Origin: Legionella cincinnatiensis
GTDB lineage: Bacteria > Pseudomonadota > Gammaproteobacteria > Legionellales > Legionellaceae
Reading direction: 5' to 3'
DNA length: 64,000 bases
NCBI RefSeq assembly: GCF_900452415.1
Contig: NZ_UGNX01000001.1
Span: 3,472,001-3,536,000, forward strand
Shown: in pieces, positions 34,819-44,581 of the stretch
Layout of the letters: every line of letters begins with the position of its first letter
Position numbering within the stretch: position 1 is the stretch's first letter
Program-made: the position numbers and the translations under genes
Notes under the pieces: generated by a model
Database searches by the model: none
What the model was told of the DNA's origin: nothing
What the model saw: the letters and a program-made list of their open reading frames with translations, nothing else

Positions 34819-37443
34819 TTAAAGAAGTTTTTTAATAGTATTAAGTAAAATTTCATTCGAAGAATTGGATTTAAGCAACGCTTGACTTACAAATTTGGAA
34901 TAATCTTTATTTAAATTAGTATCAGAAAATACGAGAACAGGTGCATGATATTTCGATATCGTCGGCAAAATTTCTATTCCATTTCCATCTGGCAATAATA
35001 AGTCTAAAATGATCAAATTATATTTATCTTTTTTCAGCATTTCTTTTGCTTCTTTTAAATTATTTGCGGTAGTTACTTTCGCGTGTTTTTCAAGAAGCAC
35101 TTCTACAATTTCTTGAGTGTCCTTATTATCTTCCACATGTAATATATGAGGCAGCTCTTGAGAATCATTTTTTTGTATTTTATTAATTGCCGTAAGTAAC
35201 TTAGTAAAATCAATTGGCTTATCTAACCAATCTACTATTGAAACCGCATCTCCATTAGATAACTCTTTTCCTGCCTGAGCAATAACTGAAAGTACTATAA
35301 CCGGCAAATACATTGTCTTTTGATTTGTACGCAACTCCCTAATGAATGAAATTCCATCTTGATCAGGTAATATTAAATCCAACAAAAGTGCATGATACTC
35401 ATGATTTTCTAATAGCTTTCGTGCATCTGCAGCAGTAATAGCCACATCAACAATAAAATCAGCAGACTCTAAAAGTAATTTTAGATAATCAGCCTGAGCA
35501 CTATCATCTTCACAAATCAGCAATCTTTTGCTCGTTTCCGAAGTTAGGGGTTTATTTTCTTCATGGGAAATAAGTGGTTGCTGTACTAGTGGTAAGTCAA
35601 AATAGAAAGTCGTTAGATCATTAGGCGTGCTCTCAAAATGTAACACTCCGCCTAACTTTTCAATAATTGTCTTACTAATATTCAACCCCAAACCGGTACC
35701 TCCTTTTCCGCGAGTGGTGGAGGAGTCTCCTTGAGAAAATTTTTGAAAAATACGTGATTGAAATTCAGGTGATATGCCCACGCCTCTATTGGAAATGGAT
35801 ACGCGAACTGATGAGTCCACTTGTTTCACTGCAACAGTAACCTTTTCATTTTCATAAGAAAACTTGCATGCATTAGAGATTAGATTTGCTAAAACTTGCA
35901 TCAAACGACCAGAATCCACTGAGACCAAATATTCTTCATCATTTGATACTAAATCAATGTTGACGCCAAACTTTTCTGCATACATTTTATTAACGTCGAC
36001 TGACTCTTTCACTATTTGATTTAATTCAAGCACTTTTAATTCAAAATCCATTTTCCCTGCTTCAATTTTTTCAATGTCTAGAATGTCATTAATCAATAAA
36101 AGTAAGCGCTCACAATTGTTATTAGCAATCTCAAGCAATTTTTTTACTTTTTCAGGAAATGCCCCCATGATCCCGCTCACTAATAATCCCAGAGAACCAC
36201 GTATAGAAGTAAGAGGAGTACGCAACTCATGGCTTACTGTAGAAACGAACTCATCTTTTAATTTCTCCGTTTGTTTGAGCTCAGTAATATCATGGATGAC
36301 AATAACAGCGCCTAAATTGCTCGCTTGTGAGTTAATAATTTTTTGCCCGTCAATTACTACATGGCGTACCCCGTTATCTTTAGTATGCATCATTAATTCA
36401 ATGCCACGAACAAGCTCCCCATTTAAAGCGCGCTTGAGTGGAAATTCATCGGGACTAATTGGCGTATTATTCATTGTAAAAAGGTTCAAATAATCCAATA
36501 TATTATGAATATTTTTATTGATTTTGTTTGAGTTAATATACTTTTGAATCGTATGGTTTAATACTGTAATTCGCCCTGCTGCATTACACGCGATAATTCC
36601 ATCTTCTAAATTATCAAGCATTGCGTTAAGAAATTCTTTCTCATTCTCTATAGCAATAATCATTTTCTTATAATAACCAGATGCGGTGAGTGCAATTGTA
36701 AAAATCAAGATACTGAGTCCCGTAATAAAATAGGCTAAGTAACTTGGTTCTATTGCCGAATTTTCATGGGTCATGGCATGTGATAAATTGGGCGTAAAAA
36801 CAGCAGCAGCCATTCCTGTATAATGCATCCCACAAATAGCTAATCCCATAAGCAAAGAACTTATGATTTTCAAATTAAATTGTCTTTTCCTAGGACCATA
36901 ATTACTTTGCAACGCCAGCCAAATCGCAGTTTCTGCAGCAGCAATTCCGATGACAATAGAAAGAAAAAACAAACTGGGCCAATAGTGAATGTCCACATGA
37001 ATCTTCATTCCTTCCATGCCCATATAATGCATAGTGGAGATAGCAAGACCAACAATTAATCCACCTAACGCAAAATGCAAAATAGAATAATCTTTTTTCT
37101 GTAAAATAAACAAAGCGAGCGCGGAAGCAAGAACAGCGATAATTAATGAAGCTGCGGTCCAACTTACATCATACTCCATAGGCATAGGCAGAATAAAAGC
37201 TAACATGCCAACAAAATGCATCGCCCAAATTCCTGATCCCATAGCAAAAGCACCACCAGCAAGCCAATAAAGCCAAATTTGACTGTTTCTTTCAGAACGA
37301 AGACGACCTACAAGATTTAAAGCAACATAAGATGCAAAAACCGCTATGACATAAGACAAAGCAACTAATTTTAAATCATAACGACCAATTATAGCATCAA
37401 CTGGAATTGGGGTTGTTTGAAACCATTCAGAAAACGTGCTCAT
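34819..37443 (-). CDS. MHYT-sensor hybrid histidine kinase with two receiver domains
   Basis: This 874-residue protein has an N-terminal seven-helix MHYT domain, with the three motifs WAMHFVGM, STMHYMGM and CGMHYTGM that are proposed to bind copper and sense a diatomic gas or redox signal. A PAS-like region follows (LDNLEDGIIACNAAGRITVLN), then HisKA with phospho-His in STVSHELRTPLTS, an ATPase domain with NLISNACKFS and GGTGLGLNIS, and two C-terminal receivers (LICEDD...LLLDLILPDQDG and LHVEDN...LILDLLLPDGNG). I chose ATG 37443 because AGGAAG lies upstream at good spacing; a TTG at 37464 is less likely. It heads the operon with the CheY-like and GGDEF genes. The signal is unknown. Confidence 0.92.
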   Translation of the reverse strand: MSTFSEWFQTTPIPVDAIIGRYDLKLVALSYVIAVFASYVALNLVGRLRSERNSQIWLYWLAGGAFAMGSGIWAMHFVGMLAFILPMPMEYDVSWTAASLIIAVLASALALFILQKKDYSILHFALGGLIVGLAISTMHYMGMEGMKIHVDIHYWPSLFFLSIVIGIAAAETAIWLALQSNYGPRKRQFNLKIISSLLMGLAICGMHYTGMAAAVFTPNLSHAMTHENSAIEPSYLAYFITGLSILIFTIALTASGYYKKMIIAIENEKEFLNAMLDNLEDGIIACNAAGRITVLNHTIQKYINSNKINKNIHNILDYLNLFTMNNTPISPDEFPLKRALNGELVRGIELMMHTKDNGVRHVVIDGQKIINSQASNLGAVIVIHDITELKQTEKLKDEFVSTVSHELRTPLTSIRGSLGLLVSGIMGAFPEKVKKLLEIANNNCERLLLLINDILDIEKIEAGKMDFELKVLELNQIVKESVDVNKMYAEKFGVNIDLVSNDEEYLVSVDSGRLMQVLANLISNACKFSYENEKVTVAVKQVDSSVRVSISNRGVGISPEFQSRIFQKFSQGDSSTTRGKGGTGLGLNISKTIIEKLGGVLHFESTPNDLTTFYFDLPLVQQPLISHEENKPLTSETSKRLLICEDDSAQADYLKLLLESADFIVDVAITAADARKLLENHEYHALLLDLILPDQDGISFIRELRTNQKTMYLPVIVLSVIAQAGKELSNGDAVSIVDWLDKPIDFTKLLTAINKIQKNDSQELPHILHVEDNKDTQEIVEVLLEKHAKVTTANNLKEAKEMLKKDKYNLIILDLLLPDGNGIEILPTISKYHAPVLVFSDTNLNKDYSKFVSQALLKSNSSNEILLNTIKKLL

Positions 37444-37550
37444 TATTACTTCCTGTAATCGCAACCGCTGGAGTTTAAGATACTTAAAGCGTCTGTTCAG
37501 ATGCTTTATTTATTTAAATTATATAAGATAGAACCAATTTCGGATAGGTA

Positions 37551-38504
37551 CTACCGTCTTGGATAAGATGGTTTCACTATTTCTTCAGTTAATTTCGTGA
37601 GTTCTTTAGCATTTTCAGATTCTGCTTTCACTTTTAAAAGCACTTCTTTTATTCGCTGTTGTTTATCGATACACTTTTCCTGGCATTTAGTGGCTTGCTC
37701 CACATTTTTAATGGCTTTATCCACACTTTTTACCGCTGCTCTATGCAGGAGTATGGCATCTTTTAAACCTTCATAGGCAAGGTTTGCGTTTGCAGTAGCT
37801 GTATTTAACTGACGCTCTTTTTCTTTTATACTGCACCCAGATTCATGATGCTTTTTCTGTAACATGGAGATGTTATTTTTCAACTGTGTAATCGCCTTGT
37901 CTTTAATTACCTCGCCTTTTATTACCTTGTCATTAACTATCCTGTCTTTAATTAAGTAATTAGGTGATTGTATTTTTTGTAGAAGTGCCTGCTGCTTTTG
38001 TATCTTGTTACCCTCTTGATTATGCGCTGCTACCTCATTTAAAAGGGCTGTACACTGCTTCGCTATTTCGCCCCTAGCCTTTATAAAACACCCTACTATC
38101 TCTTTTAATTGTTGCTGTGAGGATTTTAATTCTCCTCGAGCTTCTCTAAGTTTTGTAAGAGCTTCTGGCAAAGACACATTAATTTTGCCAATTTTTTTAA
38201 AACAATTTCCAACTGTTTGTATGAATGATTTGAGATCACTCACAAAAACATCCAATCTATTAGTTTTATCTGCTTTTAGATTTGCCGGAATACCACCCTC
38301 TTGTTTGGACGCAGTGGGTAAGTCTGTTACATTTCTATTATTTACAGTCCGAGTCTTTAATAACTTAGGTTGTTTAAATTCCTCATCCTGAATCTGAAAT
38401 CGGCGGCTCCTCTCTTCCAGTTCTTTAATTAACTCATTTAACTTTTGCAATCTTTGTTCAAAGTCTTCCACTTCAGAAATAAGTTTTTTAGGAAAATTAG
38501 TCAT
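37551..38504 (-). CDS. Coiled-coil protein of unknown function
   Basis: I do not recognise this 317-residue protein. It is charged and helical, with long heptad-rich stretches (residues about 1-40, 95-175, 200-300), for example FEQRLQKLNELIKELEERS and QQQLKEIVGCFIKARGEI, and a Lys/Val/Ile-rich repeat (VNDKVIKGEVIKDKAI) in the middle. There is no signal peptide or membrane segment. Coiled-coil proteins without relatives are frequent among Dot/Icm substrates, so it may be an effector, but the C-terminus (EIVKPSYPRR) lacks an obvious acidic export signal. It stands alone next to the repeat array. A GAG-containing ribosome site precedes ATG 38504. Confidence 0.7.
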   Translation of the reverse strand: MTNFPKKLISEVEDFEQRLQKLNELIKELEERSRRFQIQDEEFKQPKLLKTRTVNNRNVTDLPTASKQEGGIPANLKADKTNRLDVFVSDLKSFIQTVGNCFKKIGKINVSLPEALTKLREARGELKSSQQQLKEIVGCFIKARGEIAKQCTALLNEVAAHNQEGNKIQKQQALLQKIQSPNYLIKDRIVNDKVIKGEVIKDKAITQLKNNISMLQKKHHESGCSIKEKERQLNTATANANLAYEGLKDAILLHRAAVKSVDKAIKNVEQATKCQEKCIDKQQRIKEVLLKVKAESENAKELTKLTEEIVKPSYPRR

Positions 38505-38604
38505 TATTATCTCAACATTATCAATTACCAGCTCATAATCTATTATTTAGCCATATAGGGCAAATATAATCCAATTGATTCTGTTTATATGTCATATCAA
38601 AGCG

Positions 38605-40075
38605 TTATATATCTCTTTTATAATTTCAAAAGAAGCTCGAGCACTGCGGCTTCGTCGCCGAATTAAGAATCTCGCGTTCTCAATATTTTTAATCTTGTGA
38701 CTAAGAGACAAACCACAAGCGTTCGGAATAAGCGGACGTAAATTTATTCCGATCCGTTCGGGCTGAGGAAACGCGCAGCGTTGTCTCGAAGCCTTTGTAC
38801 GAACTTTCAAGTTCTGTGCTAAGGCTTCGAGACGGCGTAAACGCCTCCTCAGCCCGAACGGAGCATGCTAAGGCGCTATATATTTCAAAAGACTATGGCT
38901 TCGTCGCCAAATCAAAAATCCCCCGTTCTCAAGATTTTTAATCTTGTGACTAAGAGACAAACCACAAGCGCAAAAAGCAAATACATTCCTGAAATTATCG
39001 AGAAATTAACATGAGTTCGGAATAAGCGGACGTAAATTTATTCCGATCCGTTCGGGCTGAGGAAACACGCAGCGTTGGCTCGAAGCCTTTGTACGAACTT
39101 TCAAGTTCTGTGCTAAGGCTTCGAGACGGCGTAAACGCCTCCTCAGCCCGAACGGAGCATGCTAAGGCGCTATATATTTCAAAAGACTATGGCTTCGTCG
39201 CCAAATCAAAAATCCCCCGTTCTCAAGATTTTTAATCTTGTGACTAAGAGACAAACCACAAGCGCAAAAAGCAAATACATTCCTGAAATTATCGAGAAAT
39301 TAACATGAGTCATGAGTTCGGAATAAGCAACCGTGAATTTATTCCGATCCGTTCGGGCTGAGGAAACGCGCAGCGTTGTCTCGAAGCCTTTGTACGAACT
39401 TTCAAGTTCTGTGCTAAGGCTTCGAGACGGCGTAAACGCCTCCTCAGCCCGAACGGAGCATGCTAAGGCGCTATATATTTCAAAAGACTGTGGCTTCGTC
39501 GCCAAATCAAAAATCCCGCGTTCTCAATATTTTTAATCTTGTGACTAAGAGACAAGCCACGAGCGCAAAAAGCAAATACATTCCTGAAATTATCGAGAAA
39601 TTAACATGAGTCATGAGTTCGGAATAAACAACCGTGAATTTATTCCGATCCGTTCGGGCTGAGGAAACGCGCAGCGTTGGCTCGAAGCCTTTGTACGAAC
39701 TTTCAAGTTCTGTGCTAAGGCTTCGAGACGGCGTAAACGCCTCCTCAGCCCGAACGGAGCATGCTAAGGCGCTATATATTTCAAAAGACTGTGGCTTCGT
39801 CGCCAAATCAAAAATCCCGCGTTCTCAATATTTTTAATCTTGTGACTAAGAGACAAGCCACGAGCGCAAAAAGCAAATACATTCCTGAAATTATCGAGAA
39901 ATTAACATGAGTCATGAGTTCGGAATAAACAACCGTGAATTTATTCCAATCCGTTCGGGCTGAGGAAACGCGCAGCGTTGGCTCGAAGCCTTAGGACGAA
40001 CTTTCAAGTCCTGTGCTAAGACGTCGAGATGGCATAAACGCCTCCTCAGCCCGAACGGATCATGCTAAGACAGAT
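38605..40075. repeat. Tandem array of about 301-bp repeats
   Basis: Five unit starts marked by GTTCGGAATAA occur at 38721, 39015, 39316, 39617 and 39918, giving spacings of 294, 301, 301 and 301 bases. The units are nearly identical; the first is 7 bases shorter, the left flank (38605-38720) is a diverged half-unit, and the fifth unit ends around 40075 after accumulating changes. Each unit contains a 108-bp palindrome, a spacer with TTAATCTTGTGACTAAGAG, and a purine-rich piece around CAAAAAGCAAATACATT. Frames of 99 and 67 codons recur because the units repeat; I do not regard them as genes. Confidence 0.92.
38754..40058. repeat. Five 108-bp cruciform-forming palindromes, one per unit
   Basis: The palindromes are at 38754-38861, 39048-39155, 39349-39456, 39650-39757 and 39951-40058. 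Outer arms CCGTTCGGGCTGAGG and CCTCAGCCCGAACGG (15 bases) are perfect. Inner arms such as GTCTCGAAGCCTT and AAGGCTTCGAGAC (13 bases) follow, and the centre is a small hairpin GAACTTTCAAGTTC. Within units 2 and 3 another perfect hairpin occurs (CAAGATT, TTT, AATCTTG). The fifth copy has paired changes in its centre (GGACGAACTTTCAAGTCC), which partly keep pairing. Confidence 0.88.
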
Positions 40076-40230
40076 TTTAATTACATTCTTATCCTGAACT
40101 CACGTGAAATTACGCTTTTTTCCAGGCTTAAGAAAGGGACTAGAGCATCATCACAATGTGAAACAAACTTGTGTGCCACAGCGCGCTCAGCGAAGCAAAG
40201 AGCAGGCCTCGCTAGATAGGCATTTCTTAT

Positions 40231-40707
40231 TTAGATATATTGAACATCAATAATTTCGTATTCGACCATCCCTCCAGGGGTGTTTACTGTTACAGAATCA
40301 TCTAGCTCTTTACCAATTAATCCACGCCCAATAGGTGAACTGTACGAAATTTTATTCTGTTTGATATCTGCTTCGTCTTCACCCACAATTTGATAAGTTA
40401 ATTTGGTATCGTTGGCTACATGACAAATAGTTACGGTACAGCCAAATACTACTTTACCGTTGTTAGGCAATTTGCTGATATCGATAATTTGAGCATGAGA
40501 TAATTTTGCTTCTAACTCCTGGATACGTCCTTCGTTAAAACTCTGCTGTTCACGAGCAGCATGATATTCCGCATTTTCTTTTAAATCACCGTGTGCTCGA
40601 GCCGTGGCGATCGCATCCACAATGCGAGGTCTATCAACAAATTTTAATCGGTGTAACTCCTCTTTTAATGCTTCTGCACCATGTACTGTCATAGGATATT
40701 TGCTCAT
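40231..40707 (-). CDS. greA: GreA transcript cleavage factor
   Basis: The 158-residue protein is GreA, which rescues backtracked RNA polymerase by stimulating transcript cleavage. It has the N-terminal coiled coil with the acidic tip ([21 protein letters not shown], containing the catalytic Asp-Glu pair) and the C-terminal FKBP-like domain ending [16 protein letters not shown] and [10 protein letters not shown]. Length is exactly typical. It lies 24 bases downstream of carB on the same strand, an order seen in other gammaproteobacteria. Start ATG 40707. Confidence 0.97.
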   Translation of the reverse strand: MSKYPMTVHGAEALKEELHRLKFVDRPRIVDAIATARAHGDLKENAEYHAAREQQSFNEGRIQELEAKLSHAQIIDISKLPNNGKVVFGCTVTICHVANDTKLTYQIVGEDEADIKQNKISYSSPIGRGLIGKELDDSVTVNTPGGMVEYEIIDVQYI

Positions 40708-40731
40708 ATCTACCTCAATATAATTCCTTTC

Positions 40732-43700
40732 TTAATGTAAATCCTGTAATCGTGTTACAGTTTCTCTATCTTCATATTTCATTGCAAGACAAGCAGCTTC
40801 AGCACCTGATAAGGTCGTAGTATAGCTCACCTTATGTTGCAATGCATTGCGTCTAATTGCAAAAGAATCAGCAATAGCTTGCTTACCTTCCGTTGTATTT
40901 ACAATGAAATCAATTTCATTATTCTTTATAAAGTCTAAAACATGAGGTCTTCCTTCGTTGACCTTAAACACTCTTCGGCAATCAACTCCAGCTGCTTGCA
41001 AAGCCAGAGCAGTACCGCGTGTCGCTATAATTTCAAAGCCTAATTCAATTAAGCGCTTAGAAATTTCTCCTACTCGCGTTTTATCCGCATCTCGAACAGA
41101 GACAAAAGCGCGGCGACGTTTAGAAATATTACTGCCTGCTCCCAATTGTGCTTTAGCATAAGCCTGTCCAAAACGTCTGGCAATACCCATTACCTCGCCA
41201 GTAGATTTCATTTCTGGACCAAGAATAGAATCTACTCCAGCAAACTTAATAAACGGAAAAACCGGCAACTTAATTGAATAAAACGATGGCATATGATGAT
41301 TCTGACTCAATCCTTGCTCTTTTAGACTAACACCTAATTTACAAAGAGCAGCAATTTTGGCTAAAGGAAGCCCTGTAGCTTTAGATACAAAGGGTACAGT
41401 CCTTGAGGCTCTTGGATTAACTTCTAAAACATAAATATCATCCGCCTGAATTGCAAATTGAGCATTAATTAAACCTACCACACCCAATTTTAATGCCATT
41501 TGACGCATTTGCTCCATTAGGTCCTGTTGTACAACAACGCTAAGACTAAAAGGAGGTAAAGTGCAAGCAGAGTCTCCTGAATGAATACCCGCCTGTTCTA
41601 TATGCTCCATTACAGCTCCGATTAATACTTCCTGACCATCACAAACTGCATCAATATCTACTTCAATCGCATCATTTAAAAATTTATCTAACAATACCGG
41701 TGAATCATTAGATACGGCAACAGCATGGGACAAATAATGGCGTAAATCTTCTTCCTGATAAACAACTTCCATAGCACGTCCACCAAGCACATAAGAGGGC
41801 CTAACCACCAAGGGATAACCAATCTTATTTGCTAAGGCAATAGCCTCTTCTTCACTACGCACTGTACCATTATCAGGTTGATGTAATTTCAATTCAGTGA
41901 CTAATTTTTGGAAACGATCTCTATCTTCTGCTCTATCAATTGCATCTGGAGAAGTTCCTATTATTTTCACGCCATTAGCTTCCAAAGCACGGGCTAATTT
42001 TAACGGGGTTTGGCCCCCATAATGAACAATCACTCCATCAGGCTTTTCTACTTCGACAATGGCTAAAACATCCTCCAAAGTCACTGGTTCAAAATACAAA
42101 CGATCCGAAGTATCAAAATCAGTAGACACTGTCTCCGGATTACAATTTACCATAATGGTTTGACAGCCTGCATCCCTAAGTGCCATAGCTGCATGTACGC
42201 AGCAATAATCAAACTCAATTCCTTGACCAATTCGATTAGGACCTCCGCCAAGAATCATAACCTTTTTTTTGTCTAAATCGGGATTCGCCTCACAGCTACT
42301 TTCATAACAAGAATACATATATGCTGTGGCACTGGGGAACTCACCCGCACAAGAATCAATGCGCTTATAAACAGGAAAGACGCCTAATTCCTGACGTCTT
42401 TTGCGAACTTCTTCTTCAGTACACGACCAAAGGTTAGCTAAATAAGCATCTGCAAAGCCTCGCTTTTTCAATACACGCAACATTGTTGCATCAATGTTAT
42501 GTAGTGTCTTATCAGCAACAGAACGCTCTAAGGCAATCAATTCTTCGATTTGTGCTAAAAACCAAGGGTCTACCCGACTTTCCTGGTGAATTTCATCAAG
42601 GGACATATTGTTCCGAAAAGCATCAGCAATATACCAGAGCCTATCTGGAGTAGGCGCACGCAAATTCCCTCTTAAACGTGCTAAATCACCTTTTAAAAAC
42701 AATGGATGTAAGCCGCAACGGCCTATTTCTAACCCACGAATCGCTTTTTGTAAGGACTCCTGAAAATTAGAGCCTATGGCCATAACTTCACCAACAGACT
42801 TCATTTGTGTCGTTAGTGTATCTGAAGTTTGAGGAAATTTATCGAAGTTAAATCTAGGTATTTTAGTTACTACATAATCAATGCTGGGCTCAAATGAAGC
42901 AGGGGTCTTACCTCCAGTAATTTCATTTTTTAACTCATCAAGAGTATATCCTACAGCAAGTTTCGCTGCGATTTTTGCAATTGGAAAGCCTGTTGCCTTA
43001 GACGCTAATGCCGAACTTCGAGAAACCCTAGGGTTCATTTCCACCACGAGCATGCGCCCATTTTCAGGGTTAATAGCAAATTGCACATTAGAACCACCCG
43101 TATCGACCCCAACAGCTCTCAATACCTTAATTGCAGCATCACGCATACGTTGATATTCTTTATCAGTAAGCGTTTGTGCTGGTGCAACTGTAATGGAATC
43201 GCCTGTATGTACTCCCATAGGATCAAAGTTTTCAATAGTACAGACAATAATACAATTATCATTTTTGTCGCGTACTACTTCCATTTCAAACTCTTTCCAA
43301 CCCAGTACTGATTCATCGATTAATAATTCATGAGTTGGAGACAACTCCAAACCGCGCATACAAATTTCTTCAAATTCTTCACGGTTATAGGCAATTCCAC
43401 CACCACTGCCCCCCATAGTAAATGAAGGTCGGATAATCGCCGGATAACCCAAGCGCGCTTGCACCTGTATCGCCTCTTCCATACTGTGCGCAATGGCTGA
43501 TCTGGGCATGTCCAAACCAATTTTAATCATCAGTTGTCGAAATTTTTCCCTATCTTCAGCGCGATCAATTGCTTCTCGTGTCGCGCCTATCATTTCAACA
43601 TTATATTTTGCCAAAATACCTTCACGTACCAGATCTAATGCACAATTCAAAGCAGTCTGGCCCCCCATGGTAGGCAACAGAGCATCTGGGCGTTCAATGT

Positions 43701-43935
43701 CAATGATTCGGGCCACTTCCTTCCAAGAAACAGGCTCAATATAGGTCGCATCTGCAAGTTCTGGATCAGTCATTATAGTTGCGGGATTAGAGTTCACGAG
43801 GATGACTCTATATCCTTCTTCCTTTAGAGCACGTACTGCTTGGGTGCCAGAGTAGTCAAACTCACAAGCTTGCCCTATTACTATAGGACCAGCCCCAAGG
43901 ATAAGAATGGATTTAATATCGGTTCGTTTTGGCAT
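40732..43935 (-). CDS. carB: Carbamoyl-phosphate synthase large subunit
   Basis: CarB makes carbamoyl phosphate from bicarbonate, ATP and ammonia delivered by CarA, for pyrimidine and arginine synthesis. The protein begins [20 protein letters not shown] and contains the two ATP-grasp halves ([16 protein letters not shown] and [16 protein letters not shown]), the pair [20 protein letters not shown] and [20 protein letters not shown], and the C-terminal allosteric domain ([15 protein letters not shown]). I chose ATG 43935 (1067 residues), the family start, although no clear Shine-Dalgarno precedes it; a TTG at 44007 adds 24 non-conserved residues. carA is not adjacent: the upstream neighbour is a small unknown gene. 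greA follows in the operon. Confidence 0.97.
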   Translation of the reverse strand: MPKRTDIKSILILGAGPIVIGQACEFDYSGTQAVRALKEEGYRVILVNSNPATIMTDPELADATYIEPVSWKEVARIIDIERPDALLPTMGGQTALNCALDLVREGILAKYNVEMIGATREAIDRAEDREKFRQLMIKIGLDMPRSAIAHSMEEAIQVQARLGYPAIIRPSFTMGGSGGGIAYNREEFEEICMRGLELSPTHELLIDESVLGWKEFEMEVVRDKNDNCIIVCTIENFDPMGVHTGDSITVAPAQTLTDKEYQRMRDAAIKVLRAVGVDTGGSNVQFAINPENGRMLVVEMNPRVSRSSALASKATGFPIAKIAAKLAVGYTLDELKNEITGGKTPASFEPSIDYVVTKIPRFNFDKFPQTSDTLTTQMKSVGEVMAIGSNFQESLQKAIRGLEIGRCGLHPLFLKGDLARLRGNLRAPTPDRLWYIADAFRNNMSLDEIHQESRVDPWFLAQIEELIALERSVADKTLHNIDATMLRVLKKRGFADAYLANLWSCTEEEVRKRRQELGVFPVYKRIDSCAGEFPSATAYMYSCYESSCEANPDLDKKKVMILGGGPNRIGQGIEFDYCCVHAAMALRDAGCQTIMVNCNPETVSTDFDTSDRLYFEPVTLEDVLAIVEVEKPDGVIVHYGGQTPLKLARALEANGVKIIGTSPDAIDRAEDRDRFQKLVTELKLHQPDNGTVRSEEEAIALANKIGYPLVVRPSYVLGGRAMEVVYQEEDLRHYLSHAVAVSNDSPVLLDKFLNDAIEVDIDAVCDGQEVLIGAVMEHIEQAGIHSGDSACTLPPFSLSVVVQQDLMEQMRQMALKLGVVGLINAQFAIQADDIYVLEVNPRASRTVPFVSKATGLPLAKIAALCKLGVSLKEQGLSQNHHMPSFYSIKLPVFPFIKFAGVDSILGPEMKSTGEVMGIARRFGQAYAKAQLGAGSNISKRRRAFVSVRDADKTRVGEISKRLIELGFEIIATRGTALALQAAGVDCRRVFKVNEGRPHVLDFIKNNEIDFIVNTTEGKQAIADSFAIRRNALQHKVSYTTTLSGAEAACLAMKYEDRETVTRLQDLH

Positions 43936-44007
43936 GGTAACAACAAAAAAAGATAAAGTGACATATTTTACCGAGTTTTGCTTAAAGTTTATACCCTTGA
44001 CTTGCAA

Positions 44008-44280
44008 TTATGTATATAGATTAGCTAAAACAATTTGAAGTCCTGCTTCAGTTAACGATAAATATTTATAATTTGGATCCGCAGTTGTTCGTTCTAACCA
44101 TTCATTAGCGATGCAAATATCGGTTAATTTTTGCAACTGCTGCAATGAAACGGGCTCTTTTAATTTTTGAGAAAGCATTGCGGCAGATTCATCTTCCATA
44201 TTTAAAAAGACTTGATCTCGAGTGGCTCCCTGAACTTTCATTACATCATAAAATAAACCTAAAATATCAACTTCATTCAT
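44008..44280 (-). CDS. Small hypothetical protein upstream of carB
   Basis: A 90-residue protein I cannot assign. It is mostly helical with an N-terminal MNEVDILGLFYDVMKVQGAT and a C-terminal part (LTDICIANEWLERTTADPNYKYLSLTEAGLQIV) that reads like a winged helix: a helix followed by a short beta-wing with YLSLTEAG, as seen in MarR/PadR-like folds. The recognition of a DNA-binding fold is tentative. It lies 72 bases upstream of carB on the same strand and could be cotranscribed. Confidence 0.6.
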   Translation of the reverse strand: MNEVDILGLFYDVMKVQGATRDQVFLNMEDESAAMLSQKLKEPVSLQQLQKLTDICIANEWLERTTADPNYKYLSLTEAGLQIVLANLYT

Positions 44281-44581
44281 GATGGCTGTCCTTAAAAATA
44301 AGCATAAAATGATTTAATAGCGTATGCTTCAGATAAACGAGTGAAATCAGGATGTTGATTCATTCGGAGTGAAAAGCATTTGCTATTTTACTTAAAAAAA
44401 CTTGTTGCTATTATCCTCCCAAAAACAAAGCCCTATTTCCATATAGGCATGATAATAAAATAAAAATGGATTTTCGCCTATGCGGAAATGACAAAATCCT
44501 TATCCGAAACTGACGCTTATTTATAGTATAAGCCTAAATTATCCTATGTAAAAAGAAAGTTAACGCTTCAAATTAATACCC
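44281..44581. other. Intergenic region, no gene seen
   Basis: About 300 bases, AT-rich, between two minus-strand genes. A small hairpin (CCTAT and ATAGG arms near 44437-44452) is the only structure seen. The promoter for the small gene and carB should lie toward the left end. Confidence 0.4.

Noticed and set aside
39206-39837. Repeated 99- and 67-codon frames as real genes
   Set aside because: They arise from the DNA repeat on both strands, cross the palindromes and lack ribosome sites or recognisable domains.
38600-40220. CRISPR array because of regular repeats
   Set aside because: Units are about 301 bases and nearly identical throughout, with no short repeats separated by unique spacers and no cas genes nearby.
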